Notes: generated from the letters alone by a model not told the origin. A stretch of 64,000 bases of DNA from Lacticaseibacillus songhuajiangensis (GCF_003946025.1 NZ_RHNR01000004.1:37483-101482), one strand, 5' to 3'; counted from the first letter of the stretch, positions 17,824 through 26,834 are shown. Numbers and translations: made by a program.

Positions 17824-18750
17824 ATGAAGAAATGGATCGTCGGCTTCACCGGACTTGCCGTTGCCGTCTTGCTTGCAGGGTGCTCTAGCTCCACCGTCGC
17901 AAGTATGAAGGGTGCTAAGATTTCCCAGGACGACTACTACAAAGAGATGAAGAAGAGTTCTGCTGGCCAGCAGGTCCTGCGCAGCATGATTGTTGCCAAG
18001 GCACTTGATCAGCAGTACGGTTCCAAAGTTTCCAAGTCTAAAGTGACCAAGCAGTTCAACGCCGTTAAGGCGCAATACGGCTCAAGTTTTGCTTCTACTC
18101 TTAGCCAGAACGGTTACACCGAATCCTCCTTTAAGGATCAGATTCGCACTTCCCTTCTGTCCGAGGTTGCCCTCAAGGACTTAAAGAAGATTAGCAAGGC
18201 TAAGCTGGCTAGCCAGTACAAGTCTTACGAACCAAAGATTACTGTTCAGCACATCTTGGTTAAGACTAAGGCTCAGGCCCAGAAGATTATCGACGAGTTC
18301 GGTAAGGAAAAGAACACCACGGCAAACTTCTCCAAGCTTGCTAAAAAGAACTCCACCGATACTGGTACCAAGAGCAACGGTGGTAAGTTGACCGCCTTTG
18401 ACAACACCGATACTCAGCTTGATTCCACCTTCAAGAAGGCTGCCTTCAAGCTGACCAAGGATGGCCAGTACACCACAACGCCTGTTAAGACGCAGTACGG
18501 TTACCACGTCATTCGTCTGATCAGCACCCCAGGTAAGGGTAAGCTCAGCGATGCCTCCGTTCAGAAGGCACTGAAGAAGCAGATTTACACCACATGGGAA
18601 TCCGACACGACCGTCATGAACAAGGTCATTGCCAAGGTTCTCAAGAAGGCCGACGTCAAGATTAAGGACAACGACCTGAAGGATGTTCTGTCAACCTACC
18701 TTGACAGCAGCTCTTCTTCCAGCAGCACTGCAACAACCACCAGCAACTAA
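17824..18750 (+). CDS. prsA: Foldase lipoprotein PrsA
   Basis: Extracytoplasmic peptidyl-prolyl isomerase that folds secreted proteins at the membrane-wall interface. 308 aa. Signal peptide and lipobox LLAGC (Cys 20), N-terminal chaperone lobe (21-135), parvulin domain about 138-240 (VQHILVKTKAQAQKI, TKYGYHVIRL-like YGYHVIRLIS), C-terminal helix and a Ser/Thr-rich tail. Separate promoter and terminator. Its place beside ecsAB and hit matches Bacillus, where both systems serve secretion. Confidence 0.96.
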   Translation: MKKWIVGFTGLAVAVLLAGCSSSTVASMKGAKISQDDYYKEMKKSSAGQQVLRSMIVAKALDQQYGSKVSKSKVTKQFNAVKAQYGSSFASTLSQNGYTESSFKDQIRTSLLSEVALKDLKKISKAKLASQYKSYEPKITVQHILVKTKAQAQKIIDEFGKEKNTTANFSKLAKKNSTDTGTKSNGGKLTAFDNTDTQLDSTFKKAAFKLTKDGQYTTTPVKTQYGYHVIRLISTPGKGKLSDASVQKALKKQIYTTWESDTTVMNKVIAKVLKKADVKIKDNDLKDVLSTYLDSSSSSSSTATTTSN

Positions 18751-18762
18751 TAAGTAACACTG

Positions 18763-18788
18763 AGGATCACGGCAGCGTGGTCCTTTTT
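18763..18788 (+). terminator. Terminator of prsA
   Basis: AGGATCACG, GCAG loop, CGTGGTCCT, then TTTT; starts 12 nt after the prsA stop. Confidence 0.88.
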
Positions 18789-18956
18789 GTTTTGCCAAAA
18801 TGCTGGCGGCAACAGTAAATTGGCCGACAAAGTCGATTGTGACTGCATTTATGCACAAAATCATCTAAATTACTAAATCAAGTATCAGTTATGCCTAATT
18901 ATTCCAAAAAACAGAACGTTACTTTTCAAATGCTGCGTCCACTTTTTAAATAGGTC

Positions 18957-18965
18957 TGCTATATT
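18957..18965 (+). promoter_or_regulatory. Extended -10 promoter of the candidate small RNA
   Basis: TGC directly before TATATT gives an extended -10 (TGnTATATT). No -35 of quality is seen, as is common for extended -10 promoters. Start expected near 18971. Confidence 0.6.
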
Positions 18966-18970
18966 AGGTG

Positions 18971-19106
18971 TATGGATAGATGATATCCATACCTATCAAC
19001 ATGAGTGCTACCTTATTGACAGGTTTCCACTCATTCATTTTACCCACTCCCTAAAAAAATTCCCCCCAATATAATTTTCCACCGCCGAATAGCGGTGGTT
19101 TTTTTT
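18971..19106 (+). ncRNA. Candidate trans-acting small RNA
   Basis: About 135 nt between the prsA and yhaM terminators. Hairpin 1 at 18970-18992 (TATGGATA, GATGA loop, TATCCATA). Hairpin 2 at 19001-19034 (ATGAGTG/CACTCAT, inner ACCT/AGGT). A single-stranded C-rich stretch follows (CCCACTCCCT at 19043-19052, then TTCCCCCC), complementary to Shine-Dalgarno sequences. Terminator CCACCGC/GCGGTGG plus eight T at 19079-19106. A 17-codon ORF starts at 19001 but has no ribosome site. No similar named RNA recognised. Confidence 0.6.
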
Positions 19107-19130
19107 GCGCTTGGCTTATTAATGCAGTGC

Positions 19131-19164
19131 AAAAAAAATAGCGGTTCGGGAAATCCGAATCGCT
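19131..19164 (-). terminator. Terminator of yhaM
   Basis: Minus strand AGCGATTCGG, ATTT loop region, CCGAACCGCT, then TATTTTTTTT. Confidence 0.85.
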
Positions 19165-19176
19165 AAATGGTCGAGC

Positions 19177-20172
19177 TTATTTCTGACTATCCCGCCCAGA
19201 GTAGTGCTGAATGGAGGCTGGCTTATAGAAGCGCCGGTTGTCCATCCCAAAGAGATGTTCGGAGAAGTCCCCTTCGTCCGCGCGCGCAACCGCGTTGGTC
19301 ATCATGTTGATGGAAGCGTCTAGTTCGTCCAGGTCGTGCAGGATCTGCGCCTCGGGCAGCTGTGGCCGCACTGGTGAGCCGTATTCGAGCAGGCCGTGGT
19401 GCGCCAGGACGGTGTGCCGAAGCATCACCACGTCTTCCTTGGTTGAATCGATGTTCAGCTCGATGCAGGCGCGAATAATCTCTTCATCGATGAGCACGAT
19501 GTGGCCAATCAGGTTCCCCGTCACGGTGTATTCCGTGGAGACTGGCCCGCTTAGTTCAATCGTTTTGCCCATATCATGCAGAATTGCGCCTGCGTATAGT
19601 AAGGACACGTTGATGTTCGGGTACTGCTCTCCAATTTGCTTGGCAAGGCGCAAAATGGATAGCGTGTGGAAGGCCAGGCCGCCACCGTTGGCATGGTGGT
19701 TGGCCTTAGCCGCTGGGTAACTAAAGAAGGCATCGTGGTGATCAGCCAGCAACTTGCGCACAATGCGGTTCCAGTTCGGGTTGAGAATATCGAACACGAA
19801 GCTGCCGATTTCTTCTTCCATCTGGGTGGATTTCTCTGGTGCTTGCTCCAGGAAGTTCTTCGGGTTGTCGCCCTCTTCCTGGGTGGCGAGGCGGATACTG
19901 TAAAGCTTAATTTGCGGGTTGTCGTGGTAGAGCTCGCGCTTGCCGGTAATGCGCACCACGACGCCAGACTTAAACTGCTCAATGGCAGCGTCAGATGCGT
20001 CCCACATTTTGGCTGGCAAGTGGCCACTCTTGTCTTGCAAAATAAAGGAAATGAACTTCTTACCGTTCTTAGCAATGCGGGTGTCTGCGGATTTCACAAG
20101 CAGTGACAACTGCATCTCGTCACCGTTCCGATACTCAAATAAGCGTTTTGCCAACTCTGTTACCTCCATCAT
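19177..20172 (-). CDS. yhaM: 3'-5' exoribonuclease YhaM
   Basis: 331 aa. N-terminal OB-fold nucleic-acid-binding domain (residues 15-100, FISFILQDKSGHLPAKMWD), then an HD phosphohydrolase domain (about 150-310) with H/HD residues in HHANGGGLAFHTLS and LHDMGKTIEL. Degrades RNA and ssDNA from the 3' end with Mn or Co. Start ATG 20172 chosen because GAAGG lies 7 nt upstream; ATG 20169 is next to it; an upstream in-frame ATG at 20217 lacks a site. Own terminator. Confidence 0.93.
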   Translation of the reverse strand: MMEVTELAKRLFEYRNGDEMQLSLLVKSADTRIAKNGKKFISFILQDKSGHLPAKMWDASDAAIEQFKSGVVVRITGKRELYHDNPQIKLYSIRLATQEEGDNPKNFLEQAPEKSTQMEEEIGSFVFDILNPNWNRIVRKLLADHHDAFFSYPAAKANHHANGGGLAFHTLSILRLAKQIGEQYPNINVSLLYAGAILHDMGKTIELSGPVSTEYTVTGNLIGHIVLIDEEIIRACIELNIDSTKEDVVMLRHTVLAHHGLLEYGSPVRPQLPEAQILHDLDELDASINMMTNAVARADEGDFSEHLFGMDNRRFYKPASIQHYSGRDSQK

Positions 20173-20250
20173 TCTTCTGCCTTCATCATACCGATTTTGG
20201 GACCTTATTACCATCATAATGTGACCCTAGCGCAGGCAAGGCGCAAAATA

Positions 20251-20284
20251 AAAGGTCCCGACACCACGATGTCGGGACCTTTAT
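20251..20284 (-). terminator. Terminator after the YlbF-family gene
   Basis: 11-bp perfect stem AGGTCCCGACA / TGTCGGGACCT with A and T runs on both sides. Confidence 0.92.
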
Positions 20285-20292
20285 TCACTGAT

Positions 20293-20643
20293 TTAGGCGT
20301 TTTCTGGACGGTATAGTTCAGCGATGGGCTGACTCACAATGGCGTTCAATTCATCCATCAAGCCGGCCATGGCCTGTTCCTTCTTGATCAGGTCCTGGAT
20401 GGCCGTAATCTTCTGCATCTTCTCGCCAACGTTCTGCAAGTCCTGGAGGTCTTCTGGTGGCAATTCCTGACCAGTAGCCTGTTTCTGCTGCAGGGCAACC
20501 TGCTTGGTCTGGAACTGTTCAAAAAGCCCGTATGCCACGGCGTCAAGCTTCAGCATGTCAAATGCCTGCTTGAGTTCCTGGTACTGCGTAGTGCTCTTGA
20601 GCGCTGCTGCCATTTCGTTTGCGTTGTCGTAAATGTTAACCAT
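20293..20643 (-). CDS. YlbF/YmcA family protein (YheA-like)
   Basis: 116 aa, wholly helical, no membrane segment. Matches the YlbF/YmcA family by pattern (DNANEMAAALKSTTQYQELKQAF at the start, LPPEDLQDLQNVGEKMQ in the middle). In Bacillus YlbF, YmcA and YaaT act with RNase Y; YheA-like members are uncharacterised. Located 13 nt after pbp2A, so probably cotranscribed, and followed by a strong terminator. Confidence 0.87.
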   Translation of the reverse strand: MVNIYDNANEMAAALKSTTQYQELKQAFDMLKLDAVAYGLFEQFQTKQVALQQKQATGQELPPEDLQDLQNVGEKMQKITAIQDLIKKEQAMAGLMDELNAIVSQPIAELYRPENA

Positions 20644-20656
20644 TGTGTACTCTCCT

Positions 20657-22744
20657 TTAATTGTTGAAGAAACTCTTGATGTTATCCGCCCACTGACTCA
20701 AGGTACTCTTCGCGGAATCAATCCCATTTTGCACGCCACTCTGGATACCGCTCCAGGCGCTGCTTGCATTCGAACTAGCATTCGCGGTGCCCTGCTGGGT
20801 GGCGAGCGTCTGCGCATCCTGCGTGTTAAAACTCGTCTGCGGTGTTGTCGGCAGAATGTTCTCAGCTTCGTCCTTGAAGATTTTGGAAACCCCATCCTCA
20901 CTGGTGCCTGACAAGTAATGATCTTTATCAGTGTATTCGAAACCGGTCCAGGTTGCAATGACCACGTCCGGCGTGTATCCCACTAGCCACTGGTCCTTGG
21001 TGCCATAACCCCATGAGGTCGGCACTTCAGAACTCCCGGTCTTCCCGGCAACCGTGAAGTTACTTGGCTTAGCATTAACCGCCGTCCCGTGGGTGAAGGT
21101 ACCAATCATCATACTGGTCATTTCCTTGGCCACGCTCTTAGTCATAATCGACTGACTTTTGGCGTTGCTTTGGTAAACCACCGTGCCCGAGGCATCGACA
21201 ATTTTGCGGATGAAATGTGTCTGCGGCAGGCTGCCACCATTCGCAAAGCTGGAATAAGCACGCGCGAGTTCGAGCGGTGTAATGTTGGTGCTGACACCCC
21301 CGAGCGCTGCGGACAAGTTCTGGTCCGACTTTTTCAGGTCAATCCCAAAGCGCGCCAAACTGTTAACACCCTTTTGAACCCCGATTTTGTTGAGCAACCA
21401 CACGGCCGGCACATTAAGACTCTGCGCGAGTGCGGTGTACATTGGCACCTTGCTCTGGTAAGCACCCGTTGGGTTCGTCGGTGTGTACTTGTTCTTGCCA
21501 AAACTCTGCTTATCATCCGAAAGCTCGGAATCATAGTGGTAGCCATTTTCAATCGCCGGCGTGTACACCATCAGCGGCTTGAGCGTTGATCCCGGCGAAC
21601 GTCCGGATAACTGCGTGGCGTAGTTCAAACCGCGGTATACGTGCTTCCCGCGATTACCCACAACTGCGAGTACACCACCGGTACTTGGATCCACCGCAAC
21701 TGACGCTGCCTGGGCAATCGTGCCATCACTAGCATTGGCCGGGAACAGCCAACTCTTCTGGAAGGTGGCATCCATCTTGTCCTGGTAAGTCGTGTTCAGC
21801 GTCGTATAGATCTTGTAACCCTTGTTCAGAATATCGTTTTCGGACACCCCATCCTTCACGGCTTCATCAATCACGGCGTCAAAGTACGATGGGTACTTGT
21901 CCGCATTGTCGTTAGTGTAGGTATTTTTCAGCGTCAGGCTGGTTTGCTTGGCTGCGGCTTCCTGACTGCTCGTTAGATGCCCAGCTTCCACTTCCAACTG
22001 CAACACGAGATTACGCCGCGAGATGGCATTGTCCATGTGGTCAATCGGGTTGTAGAAGCTCGGGTTCCGCAGCATCGCGGCAAGCGTCGCGCCTTCACCA
22101 ACGGTGAGCTGACTGGCATCCTTTCCGAAGTAGCGGCGGGAGGCGTCCTGAACACCCCACACCCCATTACCGAAGTAGGCATTATTCAGATACATCGCCA
22201 GAATGTCCTTCTTGCTGTACTCCTTGGTAATCTGCACCGCCATGAAAATTTCCTGGCCCTTACGCAGAAAACTTTGTTTCTGCGTGAGCAGAGTATTCTT
22301 AGCTAACTGCTGGGTCAGCGTACTCCCCCCACCAGTGATGGCCCCGCGGTGGATGATCAGATTCACGACTGAACGGAGAATACCCTTAATGCTAAAGCCC
22401 CAGTTCTTGTAGAAGGTCCGGTCTTCGGTACTAATAACCGCGTTTTGAACATTGACCGAAATTTTGTCAATGTCGACGTAAGTCCCCTTCTGCGAGTATA
22501 GGGTGCCTGCTTCTTTATTATTGTGATCCAGAATGACCGTCTTCGTTTGCAGTGAACTCTTAATGTTCTCCACGTCAGACGTCTTCGCCTTGTAGGTAAA
22601 ATAACTGCTAAAACCAAGAATCACAAGGAGGACCAGCAAAATCCCCCACCGAATAATTTGAAAGCGCCGCATAAAGCGCGCAATGGCGTGCCCAGCAACG
22701 CCAGCGGCGCGGGCGATGCCAGATTTCACTTGTTCCTTGTTCAA
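20657..22744 (-). CDS. pbp2A: Class A penicillin-binding protein (PBP2A-like)
   Basis: Bifunctional peptidoglycan glycosyltransferase/transpeptidase. 695 aa; start TTG 22744 with GGAAGGAG 8 nt upstream. One signal-anchor helix (residues 33-51). Glycosyltransferase motifs EDRTFYKNWG and GGSTLTQQLAKN (catalytic Glu in the first); transpeptidase motifs SPGSTLKP (Ser and Lys of SxxK), SLN, and KTGSSE. A Ser/Ala/Asn-rich linker ends the protein before a short amphipathic tail (FFNN). Divergent from the rluD-like gene. Cell-surface enzyme. Confidence 0.94.
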   Translation of the reverse strand: MNKEQVKSGIARAAGVAGHAIARFMRRFQIIRWGILLVLLVILGFSSYFTYKAKTSDVENIKSSLQTKTVILDHNNKEAGTLYSQKGTYVDIDKISVNVQNAVISTEDRTFYKNWGFSIKGILRSVVNLIIHRGAITGGGSTLTQQLAKNTLLTQKQSFLRKGQEIFMAVQITKEYSKKDILAMYLNNAYFGNGVWGVQDASRRYFGKDASQLTVGEGATLAAMLRNPSFYNPIDHMDNAISRRNLVLQLEVEAGHLTSSQEAAAKQTSLTLKNTYTNDNADKYPSYFDAVIDEAVKDGVSENDILNKGYKIYTTLNTTYQDKMDATFQKSWLFPANASDGTIAQAASVAVDPSTGGVLAVVGNRGKHVYRGLNYATQLSGRSPGSTLKPLMVYTPAIENGYHYDSELSDDKQSFGKNKYTPTNPTGAYQSKVPMYTALAQSLNVPAVWLLNKIGVQKGVNSLARFGIDLKKSDQNLSAALGGVSTNITPLELARAYSSFANGGSLPQTHFIRKIVDASGTVVYQSNAKSQSIMTKSVAKEMTSMMIGTFTHGTAVNAKPSNFTVAGKTGSSEVPTSWGYGTKDQWLVGYTPDVVIATWTGFEYTDKDHYLSGTSEDGVSKIFKDEAENILPTTPQTSFNTQDAQTLATQQGTANASSNASSAWSGIQSGVQNGIDSAKSTLSQWADNIKSFFNN

Positions 22745-22889
22745 AAATGCCGCTCCTTCCGCGCCGTTTTGCGTCGCAAGTGTTTTATACTAGAATAGTT
22801 ATCGCTTCAGGCATTGTAGCACAAACATGTTGAATACCAGACTTACTAATAACAGTTTACATATTTTTCACAGATTTGGAGTGGGACCA

Positions 22890-23717
22890 TTGACCGATTT
22901 TAAGCAAAAGATTGTCGTACCCAATGCCTTTCCGAGCGTACGCGCGCTCATGCGTGCTTGGTTGCTACCAAAGCACTACCAAGGGGCGTTGCGGATGAGC
23001 CACGGTATCCTCATCGACGGTAAGTACCGGCCCGTCTCCGCCGCGGTACCGGCTAACAGCCAGGTGAGTTTAAACTATACCGCAGACGCGCAAGCTTACG
23101 TCCCGAGTTACCAGCCACTTCCAGTCGTGTACGAAGACGCCCAGTTGCTGGTCGTGAACAAGCCCGCCGGACTGAAAACGCACCCCAACCGCGCTGATGA
23201 AACTGACACGGCGGTAAACCGCGCTGCTGCTTATCTCGACGGTCCCGTTTTCATCACTCACCGTCTGGATATGGAAACCAGCGGCCTACTCTTATTTGCC
23301 AAAGATCCGCTGACCCAGGCCATCATCAATCGCCAGCTCGCAACCAAAGCCATGCGCCGTGAGTACACCGCACTCACTGCAGCGGGCATTCCTGTTAGTG
23401 GCACCATCGACGCGCCGATTGCCCATGCGGATGACGATGTCCGCAAGCGCACCGTTGCAGCAGACGGATTACCGGCGCGAACGCATTACCGACGGCTCAC
23501 GGCCGACGACAATACTGCCCGCGTCGAACTGCGCCTGGATACGGGGCGCACACACCAAATCCGCGTTCACCTGGCTAGCATCGGGTTTCCCATCGTTGGC
23601 GACCCACTGTATGGCGACCACCCTGCCGACCGCTTGTACCTGCACGCAACACGCATGTTGCTCACGAGGCCATTCAGCGAGCAACCACTCGCGATTGAAT
23701 GTCCGCCTGAATTCTAA
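22890..23717 (+). CDS. RluA-family rRNA pseudouridine synthase
   Basis: 275 aa. Start TTG 22890 chosen since GGAG lies 8 nt before it; the frame stays open to ATG 22827 but without a ribosome site. Catalytic motif HRLDMETSGL with Asp 127, then GRTHQIRVHLASIGFPIVGDPLYG. No S4 domain of usual quality, only a weakly similar N-terminus. Substrate (23S rRNA or tRNA) cannot be told. Its 3' end is 11 nt from repeat copy A2, with no terminator between, so A2 would be transcribed by readthrough. Confidence 0.92.
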   Translation: MTDFKQKIVVPNAFPSVRALMRAWLLPKHYQGALRMSHGILIDGKYRPVSAAVPANSQVSLNYTADAQAYVPSYQPLPVVYEDAQLLVVNKPAGLKTHPNRADETDTAVNRAAAYLDGPVFITHRLDMETSGLLLFAKDPLTQAIINRQLATKAMRREYTALTAAGIPVSGTIDAPIAHADDDVRKRTVAADGLPARTHYRRLTADDNTARVELRLDTGRTHQIRVHLASIGFPIVGDPLYGDHPADRLYLHATRMLLTRPFSEQPLAIECPPEF

Positions 23718-23728
23718 ATTGGTGTGTC

Positions 23729-24060
23729 GCTGTCCGTCAGCGTAGGTCGGAAAACTTTCATCCGCAAGGATGCTCGGGTTGAAATTTACTGTTAGACCGA
23801 AGGTCGGAACTGGGTCGGATTTGCTACGCTCCCGGGAAGGGTGTGCGTGGGACCGTTCCAGCCAGCTGCGCTGTCTTCCACTGGCGATTTTGCCGCAAAC
23901 CCGCCGGCAAAATCCCGCTCCTAACGAAAATGGCGGTGTACATTTCGCACGAAGTCCATGTGCGAAACATACACTGCCATTTTCGTGGGCACGCACACCC
24001 TTCCCGTCCGCTGCCGCCAATCCGACCCAGTTCCGACGCGCATTCACATGACTGTGGTGG
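23729..24060 (+). repeat. Structured intergenic repeat, copy A2
   Basis: Second forward copy. Starts GCTGTCCGTCAGCGTAGGTCGG. Same hairpin order as A1: CATCC/GGATG with a GCAA loop; GACC/GGTC; CAGC-TGC-GCTG where A1 has CGGC-TAC-GCCG; GATTTTGCCG/CGGCAAAATC where A1 has GATATTG/CAATATC; and the long hairpin ACGAAAATGGCGGTGTA with TACACTGCCATTTTCGT, topped by TTTCGCAC/GTGCGAAA. Ends with GCATTCACATGACTGTGGTG as in A1. Confidence 0.85.
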
Positions 24061-24281
24061 TGAAAGTTTCAGGCTTCGATGGCGAGAATATCGGCCAAAA
24101 ATGGACACGTGATTGAATAATGCTGGCATCGTGAGAGATTCATTGGCTGATCAAACACCCGAATACTTTTACCATGCGGCATACAGTAATTGCGTAATTG
24201 TCCAATTACGCAGCCTGGGTACAGCCGAACATCAACCTCAGCATTTCAGTGCGCTGTCACAGGTCTCTGTGGTGTTTTCTG
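24061..24281. other. Spacer between facing repeats A2 and B2
   Basis: 221 nt without a supported gene. Holds one clean hairpin, GCGTAATT-GTCC-AATTACGC at 24193-24212. A 65-codon open frame crosses it, but without a ribosome site and running into B2. Not similar to the spacer at 9144-9320. Confidence 0.5.
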
Positions 24282-24619
24282 TTCAGTATGTGTCGGCCAC
24301 GGAGGCGTGAGTGTGCTTGGGCGGAGCGGAGGGAACGGAGTCGGGCGACAAGATAATCTGCAGTGTATGCCCGGCTGATTTTGCCGGGTGTACACCGCAG
24401 ATTATCTCAGGAGCGCGGATTTGACGCCGGGTTTGCGGCAAATCTGCCAGCGAAAGACGGCGAAGCCGCCTGGAGCGGTCCCGCCCGACGTAGTTCTCCG
24501 GAGCGCAGCCCAAGCGCACTCACGCCGGAGTTGCCGACTTCACCGCCTAGCGGCGATATGAAAACGGCACAGAGGTCGTGCGCGACTTCGTCGCCAAAAC
24601 ACTTACGCTGACGGACAGC
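24282..24619 (-). repeat. Structured intergenic repeat, copy B2 (inverted)
   Basis: Minus-strand copy facing A2. It begins at 24619 with GCTGTCCGTCAGCGTAAG, 0-2 nt past the argR terminator. Hairpins: GCGAC/GTCGC with GAA loop; CGGC-TTC-GCCG; GATTTG/CAAATC; AGATAATCTGCGGTGTA with TACACTGCAGATTATCT, topped by CCCGGC/GCCGGG. Ends with the same GTGGCCGACAC segment as B1. Confidence 0.85.
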
Positions 24620-24657
24620 GAAAACGCCCAGGCCGGATATACCAGCTTGGGCGTTTT
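24619..24657 (-). terminator. Terminator of argS-argR
   Basis: 10-bp stem AAAACGCCCA/TGGGCGTTTT with T run on the minus strand, 5 nt after the argR stop. Confidence 0.88.
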
Positions 24658-24662
24658 GCACG

Positions 24663-25133
24663 CTACTTGTTCTTAGTCTTGATGAGCGCGTCATGGTACT
24701 GGGAGTAGAACCACTCTGCAGACTCGACGTCTGGTCCAATGACCACGATGGTGTCGTGGCCCGCAACCGTCCCGACAACCTGCGGAAAATTCGCATCGTC
24801 AATTAGCGCCGCGAGCAAATTACCGTTGCTCGGCAACGTTTTGATGACGTTCATGAACATGACCCGGGTGATGCTGACGCCAACCTCTTTGACCATGTTG
24901 TTGAGCCGGTCGGTGAGCTTGTCATCCCCCATGCTCTTCAAAATGGTGTAGCGGCTGACGCCCGCACCGTCCTTGGTCTTCACGACCCGCATTTCCCGAA
25001 TGTCACGGGAAATGGTTGCCTGCGTGGCTTGAATGCCACACTTACTCAACTCCTGAAGCAACTGTTCTTGCGTCTGGACTACCGACGAACCGATAATCTG
25101 GGCGAGAATCTTTTGTCGTTCTGCCTTTTTCAT
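24663..25133 (-). CDS. argR: Arginine repressor ArgR
   Basis: 156 aa. N-terminal winged helix (1-70; QATQATISRDIREMRVVK is the recognition region) and C-terminal hexamerisation/arginine-binding domain with VVGTVAGHDTIVVIG and the GPD loop. Controls arginine synthesis and catabolism, binding arginine as corepressor. 18 nt after argS, so cotranscribed; pairing argS with argR is common in lactobacilli. Clear terminator follows. Confidence 0.95.
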   Translation of the reverse strand: MKKAERQKILAQIIGSSVVQTQEQLLQELSKCGIQATQATISRDIREMRVVKTKDGAGVSRYTILKSMGDDKLTDRLNNMVKEVGVSITRVMFMNVIKTLPSNGNLLAALIDDANFPQVVGTVAGHDTIVVIGPDVESAEWFYSQYHDALIKTKNK

Positions 25134-25151
25134 TCGGAACTCCTCCTGCGA

Positions 25152-26834
25152 CTACATTTCCTTAGGGGCCTTAACGCCGAGCAGATCAAGAGCAGACGTG
25201 AGTACGACGGACACACTCTGCACGAGTGCCAAACGTGCTGGCAATTGCTGGTCTTCGACGAGAATCTTGGTGTGCGCGTAATACTGGTTGAAGGTCTTGG
25301 CGAGCTTCAGTGCGTACTTAGCAATCACAGAAGGTTCGTAGTCACGCGCAGCCCGGGCAATCGTTGCTGGGTAGTCCGCCAACATTTTGAGGACGTCCCA
25401 GGCGCTGCCATCGTCCAGTGCAACGCTGGCATCTGGCTTCACTGCAGCCTTGCCCAGGATACTGTTGGCACGCGCATTCGTGTACTGCACGTACGGCCCA
25501 GTTTCACCTTCAAAACGGACCACTTCGCTCAAGTTAAAGTCGAAGTTATCAACCCGCTCATTCTTCAGGTCATGGAAGACCACCGCGCCAACACCGACTG
25601 CTTCCGCAACTTCGTCCGCGTTCTTGAGGTCAGGATGCTTTTCGGCAATCTGTTCCTTAGCGAGGTCAACGGCTTCGTGGAGCACCTTCTCCAGCAAGAT
25701 AACGTTCCCCTTACGTGTGGAAAGCTTCTTACCATTGGCAGTGATCAGACCAAACGGAATGTGGTGGATGTCATCGGCCCAGTCGTAACCCATTTCCTTA
25801 AGAACGGCCTTGAGCTGCTTGAAGTGTTCGGTCTGTTCCATCCCCACCACGTAAAGGCTCTGGGCAAAGTCATAAGTCTTGTACCGATAGATTGCAGCTG
25901 CCAAATCACGAGTCATGTACAGCGTGGCACCATCACTCTTGCGAATCAGCGCTGGGTTCAAGTTGTACTTGCTGAGATCCACGATTTCGGCACCGCGGCT
26001 TTCCTGCAACAAGTTCTTAGCAGCCAGTTCGTCGGTGATGGCGTCCATCTTGTCGTTGTAGAAAGCCTCACCCTTGAAACTGTCGAACTCAACCCCAAGA
26101 ATGTCATAGATGCGCTTGAATTCCTTCAGGCTTTCACTGCGGAACCAGCTCCAGAGCTTGTGCGCTTCTTCATCGCCGTCTTCAAGCTTCTTGAACCAAG
26201 CACGTGCTTCATCGTCCAGTTCTGGCTGAGTTTCAGCTTCTGCGTGGAAGCGCACGTAGTATTCAAGCAGGTTCTTGATTGGGTCGGCCTTAACGGCTTC
26301 CTCACTCCCCCACTTCTTGTAAGCCACAATCAGCTTACCGAACTGCGTACCCCAGTCGCCCAGGTGGTTAATCTTAATTGGTGAGTAACCAATCTTAGTG
26401 AGAATTTTGGCAATGGAATTCCCAATCACTGTTGACCGCAAGTGACCCATGGACATTGGCTTCGCAATGTTAGGTGAAGACATGTCGATTGGCACGTTAC
26501 CACTACCGAGCTGCTGGTCACCGTAAGCACTCCCCTTGCTGGCAATTTCTGCCAGTACGGCGGTGGCAAAAGTCGTCTTTGCCAGGAAGAAGTTGATGTA
26601 GGCGCCAGTAGCGACAACCTTCTCAAAACCAGTGGCGTCAATTTCGCCGACGAGTTCTTCAGCAATTTTGGCTGGCGCCATGTGCCGCACCTTCGCAAGC
26701 GCGAAGCACGGGAAGGCGTAGTCACCCAGGTCACTTGACTTAGGGGTTTCGATCAACTTGTTAATCTGGTCCTCATTAAGATCATCCTTTAAGACACCGG
26801 CAAGTGCCTGGACGACTGATTGTTTGAAATCCAT
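25152..26834 (-). CDS. argS: Arginyl-tRNA synthetase
   Basis: Class I synthetase charging tRNA-Arg. 560 aa. N-terminal ArgRS additional domain (1-110), HIGH-type motif in SPNIAKPMSMGHLRST (about residues 119-134), WGTQFGKL, KMSKS-region counterpart LSTRKGN near 375, and C-terminal DALR anticodon-binding domain ending KEM. Start ATG 26834 behind AGGAGG. Controlled by a T-box leader. Confidence 0.97.
   Translation of the reverse strand: MDFKQSVVQALAGVLKDDLNEDQINKLIETPKSSDLGDYAFPCFALAKVRHMAPAKIAEELVGEIDATGFEKVVATGAYINFFLAKTTFATAVLAEIASKGSAYGDQQLGSGNVPIDMSSPNIAKPMSMGHLRSTVIGNSIAKILTKIGYSPIKINHLGDWGTQFGKLIVAYKKWGSEEAVKADPIKNLLEYYVRFHAEAETQPELDDEARAWFKKLEDGDEEAHKLWSWFRSESLKEFKRIYDILGVEFDSFKGEAFYNDKMDAITDELAAKNLLQESRGAEIVDLSKYNLNPALIRKSDGATLYMTRDLAAAIYRYKTYDFAQSLYVVGMEQTEHFKQLKAVLKEMGYDWADDIHHIPFGLITANGKKLSTRKGNVILLEKVLHEAVDLAKEQIAEKHPDLKNADEVAEAVGVGAVVFHDLKNERVDNFDFNLSEVVRFEGETGPYVQYTNARANSILGKAAVKPDASVALDDGSAWDVLKMLADYPATIARAARDYEPSVIAKYALKLAKTFNQYYAHTKILVEDQQLPARLALVQSVSVVLTSALDLLGVKAPKEM

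Noticed and set aside
19001..19054. 17-codon frame inside the candidate small RNA
   Set aside because: ATG is in a hairpin and no Shine-Dalgarno sequence precedes it; kept only as a caveat.
24113..24310. 65-codon frame in the spacer between A2 and B2
   Set aside because: No ribosome site, no counterpart at the first locus, runs into B2.
8816..24619. Composite transposon bounded by the two repeat loci
   Set aside because: The 15 kb between them is conserved core gene order, so transposition of that segment is not plausible.
25029..26384. 451-codon open frame opposite argR and argS
   Set aside because: Antisense of two genes with unmistakable domains; composition is what the reverse of biased codons gives, and no ribosome site precedes it.
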